Origin: Hydractinia symbiolongicarpus
Lineage: Eukaryota; Cnidaria; Hydrozoa; Anthoathecata; Hydractiniidae
Reading direction: 5' to 3'
Length of the DNA: 64,000 nt
Assembly (NCBI RefSeq): GCF_029227915.1
Contig: NC_079880.1
Coordinates: 23,002,501 to 23,066,500, forward strand
Shown: piece by piece, positions 58,760 to 64,000 of the stretch
Layout: the number at the start of each line of letters is the position of its first letter
How positions within the stretch are numbered: position 1 is the stretch's first letter
Position numbers and translations under genes: made by a program
The notes under the pieces: model-generated
Told to the model about the DNA's origin: nothing
Database searches by the model: none
What the model saw: only the letters and a program-made list of their open reading frames with translations

Positions 58760-59836
58760 TCATTTAAAAACATTTCCAACAACTAAAACATTTACACTGT
58801 TACCTAACAACATATACTTTTGTTTTGATGTCACATTCGGAGGAAATGAGAAACTATCTGGAAAACACATCAGTCGTGAAACTTCATCAGGTGTAAAAAA
58901 TCGTAACTGCAGTCTAGATAGTATTTCATACTTTGCGTCATTTGATTCAGCTTCTTTGAAGTTTTCGCTTGCTTCTCTCAATGTATTGCTTGACTGATGG
59001 GTCAGTATAGAACCTGTGCCTTGGTAATACTTTGTGTATGCTTTGGTAAAACAACACGATTGAATGGAGTCTGTGTGAACTATATCAAGAACAGGAAAAT
59101 ATCGTAACAATACTTCTTTCTTCACCAAGAAATCATCTGATTTATATTTAAATAAAAAGTCTGATAATTTCCTCTGCTTAAAAGTATTCAAAACTGACTC
59201 TGTATGTTTACAAACACAATTTTCATGATCCAGACTTTGTTCTTTACAAGGAATCCTTTTTCGATCGATTGTTTCAGTAGAATATTGAAGAGGGAACTGT
59301 GTACATGAAAAAGTAAAACTTTTTGGTTGCTGCTTAGCTATTAAAAAATAACGTGTTCGTGAATTAGGAATTCCAAAATCAGTGGGTGACAGTAAAAACT
59401 CCTGCACAAGAAAATTTCGAGACTTTAATACTGCTACAAATTCGTTTCGTGTATTTGAACATTCAAATCCCTTGACGTTTTCCAATAAAATATAAGTGGG
59501 AGGAGTTTTCATTTTGGATAATATAGTAAGTATATTGAGGAAACTTTTCGAACGTGGATCATTAGAGTGCTCTTGTTTACCCTGTCGTGTAAACGGCTGA
59601 CATGGAGGTGACATAGTCCAGAGATCAGCATTCAGCTTTTCGAGATCTGCAATTGTAACAGCTTCGATATTATTCTGTGAAACTTTTGTATTTGGGAAAT
59701 TGTGTTTATAAACAGCATTGGCAGTTGTATTAATTTCATAGGCTGAAACAACATCGGCGTCTATGCCGGCATATTGTAATGCATAATGCATTCCACCAAT
59801 GCCACTGTAAAACTCCACTACATTAATTCGAACCAT
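58760..59836 (-). CDS. TRDMT1: tRNA (cytosine-38-C5) methyltransferase (DNMT2), copy B, clipped C-terminus
   Basis: A 358-aa frame identical to copy A at every position I compared except N328S, and lacking the last six residues (WFLLND). The duplication breakpoint falls after codon 358 and the new flanking bases create an immediate TGA, so the protein simply ends NVFK. All catalytic motifs, including Cys79 in PPCQ, ENV, CFT and GNSVNV, are kept. Whether it folds without the end of its last helix is unknown. About 1.35 kb on the upstream side, to the ACBD6 copy, are duplicated too, so its promoter should be intact. Confidence 0.92.
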   Translation of the reverse strand: MVRINVVEFYSGIGGMHYALQYAGIDADVVSAYEINTTANAVYKHNFPNTKVSQNNIEAVTIADLEKLNADLWTMSPPCQPFTRQGKQEHSNDPRSKSFLNILTILSKMKTPPTYILLENVKGFECSNTRNEFVAVLKSRNFLVQEFLLSPTDFGIPNSRTRYFLIAKQQPKSFTFSCTQFPLQYSTETIDRKRIPCKEQSLDHENCVCKHTESVLNTFKQRKLSDFLFKYKSDDFLVKKEVLLRYFPVLDIVHTDSIQSCCFTKAYTKYYQGTGSILTHQSSNTLREASENFKEAESNDAKYEILSRLQLRFFTPDEVSRLMCFPDSFSFPPNVTSKQKYMLLGNSVNVLVVGNVFK

Positions 59837-61529
59837 GTTTGATTTCTTCTAACTCTTGTAAAAATATAAAAACAGTGAAAATAGAACAATGGATGAAAAC
59901 ACAGTTTTGCTAAAAACATGTAAGTCAAAAACAGAGAAGTTCAAAATTGGAAAAAAAATGTTTGCTTTTGCTGTGTGAAAATTGTAAGAATATCTCAAAT
60001 ATATTTTGTAAGTTTTAAACCTATAGCATAATATTTAAGCATAACAATGTTTCTATATACTTTTACGAAAAAAAAATAATTAATTTTTTTTGCCAATTTG
60101 AAAATTTGTTTTTTGTTAAGATCCTGTCTAATTCACACTGTTGCTTTGCTGTACCAGGAAATTACCAAAATATTTCTATGTAATGATATTGTAATTAATT
60201 AACAATACAAGCTTAAAAATTTTGGTTGCATAATGCTAAAAGATATGCTTAATGCAATTTCTGTGGTATTTTGTATTATTTTCTTCCTGTAGTGATTGGC
60301 TTAAATTTGCATATCCTCATAAGTTGGTGAACTCAAAAAATTGCACTGAAAAAACCATATGACCCTTTGACTTGTGAGTTACTACAAAAAGAGGATGCTG
60401 AATATAAAAGAAACTTGAAAATCAAAACATGACTTTGCAAAATATTAGATCTGCCTGCTTTTTTTTAGGTTCAGGTTGACCAACATTACTAAATTCTCAT
60501 GCACAACACCAAAAATAGGGCATATATACTATGATAACGAATGCTGTCTTGCATTTATGTTGTCCTTTATGTGAATCCTTTTATTGTGCTACATTTAAAA
60601 GTAACTCCTATGTAACATGAATATTAAACATTAGTAAATAGCTGGCATGTATTATATTTCACAGCAGTTTTAATGTGTATATATTTTACATTTTATACAA
60701 AATGATATTCTAAACAATAAATCTCTTCCATATTTTCAATATTTCGTTTATGCAAACTATTATATATTTTTACCTATTTATAAATTAACACCAAAAAATT
60801 TTGTCAACAATGTGAAACGGTATATAAAATATTAATATACAATTTCAAAGGTTAAAAACACCACTAGAACTTAAGTATATCAACTGCATCATAATATTCT
60901 TTATCAGTGACGTACCACAAGGATTTAGACACAAATACTGGCACTCAAAAATAGTTTAACCCAGAAAATATTTCTTTATTATGATGTCTATGGTAATAAA
61001 AATGGTAAAAGGTAAAAGGATTAGATACAAAGCTTTGCAGCAGCATTTTATTACAAATTTACTCAGGTAAATATATTATACTAAGTAGAGATTTTTGCCA
61101 TACTGTGAAAGGCTCAAATAGCCTTTACATTACTGCATTTTCTCTCTGGTATCCAGTATTCAAAAAAACTTTAGATACTTTGGTGTATATGTAATACCAA
61201 AAGCAAATATTTACAAGCTTGTATGAACCTGCCAGTCTTATTCTTATTAAGTGTAAATACTAACATCAAAAATTTTCAAGTCTTCAAGCATTTTACTTTC
61301 TTCAATGAATTCATGATAAACAAGAAAATTAGTAATATTATATTATCAACTATATACATTAATGTCGCAAATTGTAAAGAAAGTTTTTCTCACATTAATG
61401 TTAATTTATAATTGATAAAGTTGAAAGAATTTTTTTGAAGGCAAAACTTTCTGACAAAAAATATACATAATTCTATTTGATTTTTGTACAAACAGAAAAC
61501 AACTTAGAATTTCTTCTCTTAGCACCACT

Positions 61530-62219
61530 CTACGATCCTATTACTGAACCAAATGGAAGATTCCCATCTGTATCTTTAATCATTTGATCAGCCCCTGATT
61601 TCAATAACAATTTAACAATATCTTCATGCTCACAAGTAGCTGCATAGTGTAACGGTGTCTTTCCATCTTCGTCTTGCAGGTTTACATCACACCCAACATC
61701 TATCAAGTACTGGACTATGTTAATATGACCTCGATCAACAGCCCAATGCAACGGTGATAAATAATTATCGCCTCTAGCATGAATTAATTTTTTGTTGTTT
61801 TTTATTAAAAGCGATATTTGATCTAAGTCACCAAATTTGCACCAATCAAATACAGTTTTATCTTTGTCTGGTATTTCTTTCTCATCTTCATAAGCCATTG
61901 TGCTAACACTAACACCCATGCCACTAGGTTTATCATTTTGTGTCTCTGTCACTGTGGTTTCATCCCATTCTGGGTCAAAGTTTTTCACTAAACATATATA
62001 CTGCCTTTGTGCTTCCTCTCTTGAAAGGTTGGAAAATGATTTCCAGCTTTTCCATTTTGCTGCAGCAGTAAAGTCCCAAAAATATGGTTTGTCAATATTG
62101 CAAACACCTTCATTGGCTTGTTTATATAAACCATACAGTAGCAACATGTCATCCTCAGATACATTTTTTAAAGTCCTTGCATGATTAGATGCATTTTTGA
62201 ATATATCTTCTGTTTCCAT
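61530..62219 (-). CDS. ACBD6: Acyl-CoA-binding domain-containing protein 6, copy 3 (intact)
   Basis: A full 229-aa frame like copy 1, with five substitutions: R27L in the acyl-CoA-binding domain, H137L in the linker, D150G before the first ankyrin repeat, Q187K in the second ankyrin repeat and L229S at the C-terminus. The ligand signature LYGLYKQANEG, the WKSWKSF segment and both ankyrin repeats are preserved. Several changes are radical, unlike the nearly unchanged TRDMT1 partner, which may mean relaxed constraint on this copy. Confidence 0.92.
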   Translation of the reverse strand: METEDIFKNASNHARTLKNVSEDDMLLLYGLYKQANEGVCNIDKPYFWDFTAAAKWKSWKSFSNLSREEAQRQYICLVKNFDPEWDETTVTETQNDKPSGMGVSVSTMAYEDEKEIPDKDKTVFDWCKFGDLDQISLLIKNNKKLIHARGDNYLSPLHWAVDRGHINIVQYLIDVGCDVNLQDEDGKTPLHYAATCEHEDIVKLLLKSGADQMIKDTDGNLPFGSVIGS

Positions 62220-63375
62220 TACATTTGATCAACAAATTAAAAAAAGTTTTGCTAAGAAAAAAAAACATGTATATACAGTGAACATGCTGCAACAGAAATC
62301 TATGGAAGATTTATGGCAATGTTTTCTTGATCTCTTTTGATCTCTTGACAAACATTTTGGTAACCTTAAATATCTGATATGGCTGTTTCTTACATTTTTC
62401 AAAATTTTGTTAAAAATTGAGTTTACCATTCAGATTGAGATTGCTAAAAGGGACCACCCACCACCGTCTTCCTAATAGTCCAAATAAAAAAAATGTTTGT
62501 AAAGGAGATAAAAAGTTTTAAAATACAAATATATTATATACCAAAATTTCGTATTTTTTAAAATATGAAATTTGTCTTTCATGTTTTAAAACAGCAAGTT
62601 TGCATGTTTAGTTTTTTCATAATTTATTTCTTTTTTTACAACATTTAAATTGTGATTTTTTAATTCCATTGCCTGGCCAATTTTATTGTTTGTAAGAAGT
62701 ATTAAACATAGATAGATGTGCATATTTTACATAGCTAGCCTCACAAATATCGAGGGGTCTATTATTTCCAGGAGGGCCATAGCTTAGATGGAGAGTCCTG
62801 GAGTATTTAATACTCATTTTGAGCTATGTAGACACAATTAGGGCCCACGCTCTACTAGACAACTCCCGGCAACATCCAACAGCCCACACAGTGTGCCACC
62901 TCCCCAATTTCCCTCACATGGGTTTGGTTAACCTGGGGCTATGGTAACATTCACTGGCCCATGTTGAATCGCTGTCAAGAGGAATCGAATATATGGTAAA
63001 AAAAGAAACTTTTAGTAACTGGCCTTTGATGAAAGCCTATAAACACCTAGATATGAAAGGAAAGATTTGTTTGCTAAGAATATATCTGGATGTTTTTACC
63101 ATTTCAAAAAGAAAAAATGAAAAAAATACATGTGACACAAACACTTGCCTCCAGCCGCTTGAAATGATTTTACTTTTTACAATTATTCATAACAACCACA
63201 TATATATTTTCTGTTTTATTATTTCACATAACATAAACAGGAGATTTTCTTTATAAATACCCTCTTGATTTAAAATCCCTCCCAAATCACCACCTGCCCT
63301 AAATATTATTTGTGAACATGGTAACAGTCTTGGAGTTTCTTTTCAATGTAGCATTCCTTTAAATATTTTTATGTA

Positions 63376-63618
63376 TATATATTTATTCTAATGGAGATCA
63401 CTTTTTAACTTCTTAATTTTTGTTTTTTATTCTTTTTCTTTTCAATTTTCACAGATTATAATTGTTACTATGTTTGATTGAGCTGAGGCAGTCTAAGGTT
63501 TATCATTTTTTGTTTATTTTTTGTTCTAGTGGCCCCCAGTGGAAACAATCCACTAACTATAGGTTTTTGTGATTTTCTGGGCTAGCCACTTTAAATGTTT
63601 ATTATTATTATTATTATT
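63376..63618 (+). mobile_element. Non-LTR retroelement (SINE/LINE 3' fragment) insertion with (ATT)n tail
   Basis: Copy A reads ...CCTTTAAATATTTTGATGAA and resumes at TAGCCTAAAATTTACGG. Copy B instead has about 240 bp ending CTAGCCACTTTAAATGTTTA and (TTA)n directly before GCCTAAAATTTACGG, while about 60 bp of copy A are missing at that point. The same 3' sequence lies at 44731-44806. The orientation is plus, with the microsatellite tail at the 3' end. Confidence 0.8.
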
Positions 63619-63869
63619 AGCCTAAAATTTACGGCGTGGCTAAAGAACCAATACTGCCATTTTAGTTAAAGAACCAGTACAATCTCTTTAACTAAAGAAC
63701 CGGTAAAAATTTATAGTTATATAGTGATTTATATATTTATTCATTTATAGTGATTCCAGTTTGCCTACAAAATTGTGGAAGGTTGTTGTGGTCTTTTTTA
63801 CTACTCAATTTAGCTTGACAGAAATATTTTTCTTGTATTGTGGAGGTGATTTAGGATTCAAAAGATGTA

Positions 63870-64000
63870 GTAGTAGTAGTAGTATTTATTTCGTGTGAGA
63901 TAACTGTATATTTTACATTAAATAAATACCTACGGGGAGACCATCAGATAGTATAAATACTAATGTAGGTGATGGCCACCTATATAAGATCAAACGATTG
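63870..64000. mobile_element. Start of another element with (TAG)n edge, cut by the window end
   Basis: At 63869 the match to copy A ends and a (TAG)n run begins, followed by unrelated sequence (GTATTTATTTCGTGTGAGAT, TACCTACGGGGAGACCATCA). A microsatellite edge is typical of a retroelement tail in minus orientation. The rest lies outside the window. Confidence 0.45.

Larger units (their letters stand above)
58761..63869. repeat. Segmental duplication: copy B of 16848-21780
   Basis: The sequence from CATTTAAAAACATTTCC onward matches copy A in the same orientation through TRDMT1, the spacer, ACBD6 and about 1.5 kb upstream of it, with about 1% or somewhat more differences by eye plus small indels. 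The left breakpoint is inside the last codons of TRDMT1. On the right, similarity stops at GATGTA (63869 in B, 21780 in A). Copy B lacks the 2188-bp tandem repeat and carries its own retroelement insertion (63376-63618). Confidence 0.95.

Overview
This window is nuclear DNA from an AT-rich animal genome. It has spliced genes with GT-AG introns of a few hundred bases to about 2 kb, clearly metazoan proteins (TUBGCP5, TMEM60, RBFA, TRDMT1, ACBD6, GHITM, a globin) and many DNA-transposon remnants. A decayed gene of the beta-helix plus Cys-rich plus membrane type, and many short elements ending in CAACCTCGTTCCCAGG-like termini, suggest a cnidarian, possibly a medusozoan. I make that assignment from recall of such sequences, not from a search.

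Layout. 0-12 kb: the last exons of TUBGCP5 (+), a single-exon coiled-coil gene (+), a MITE, a single-exon Psq/CENPB-type DNA-binding gene (-), and TMEM60 (-). 12-15.3 kb: RBFA exons (-), with a TTAA-flanked MITE and a 24-bp minisatellite in its introns. 16.8-24.1 kb: intact intronless TRDMT1 (-) and ACBD6 (-), followed by a 2188-bp tandem duplication that made a second, truncated ACBD6 copy. 26.3-31.3 kb: GHITM (+), seven coding exons. 32.2-36.6 kb: a head-to-tail array of about 724-bp units, then a degenerate satellite-like tract. 37.4-41.9 kb: an apparently complete two-gene DNA transposon of ISL2EU type, with AT target duplications, a THAP-DDE transposase and a convergent SAP-like/SWIM/YqaJ nuclease. 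41.9-45.06 kb: inverted 72-74 bp repeats bracketing a RecQ-type helicase (-) and a ZAD-like zinc-finger exon (+). 46.2-46.9 kb: a pseudogene of a beta-helix membrane protein. 49.1-50.3 kb: a three-exon globin with a predicted lipidated N-terminus. 50.7-51.0 kb: a minisatellite and a tRNA-derived SINE-like head. 53.1-53.4 kb: a gag-like relic. 57.6-58.7 kb: a long-TIR MITE. 58.76-63.87 kb: a second copy of the TRDMT1-ACBD6 segment.

The host genes are housekeeping genes (microtubule nucleation, mitochondrial ribosome maturation and inner-membrane biology, tRNA methylation, acyl-CoA binding) and show no operon-like relationship. The main stories are (1) a very recent segmental duplication plus internal tandem duplication of TRDMT1-ACBD6, with breakpoints visible at base level, and (2) a block of transposon-borne nucleic-acid enzymes (DDE transposase, YqaJ nuclease, RecQ helicase) lying side by side at 37.4-45.06 kb.
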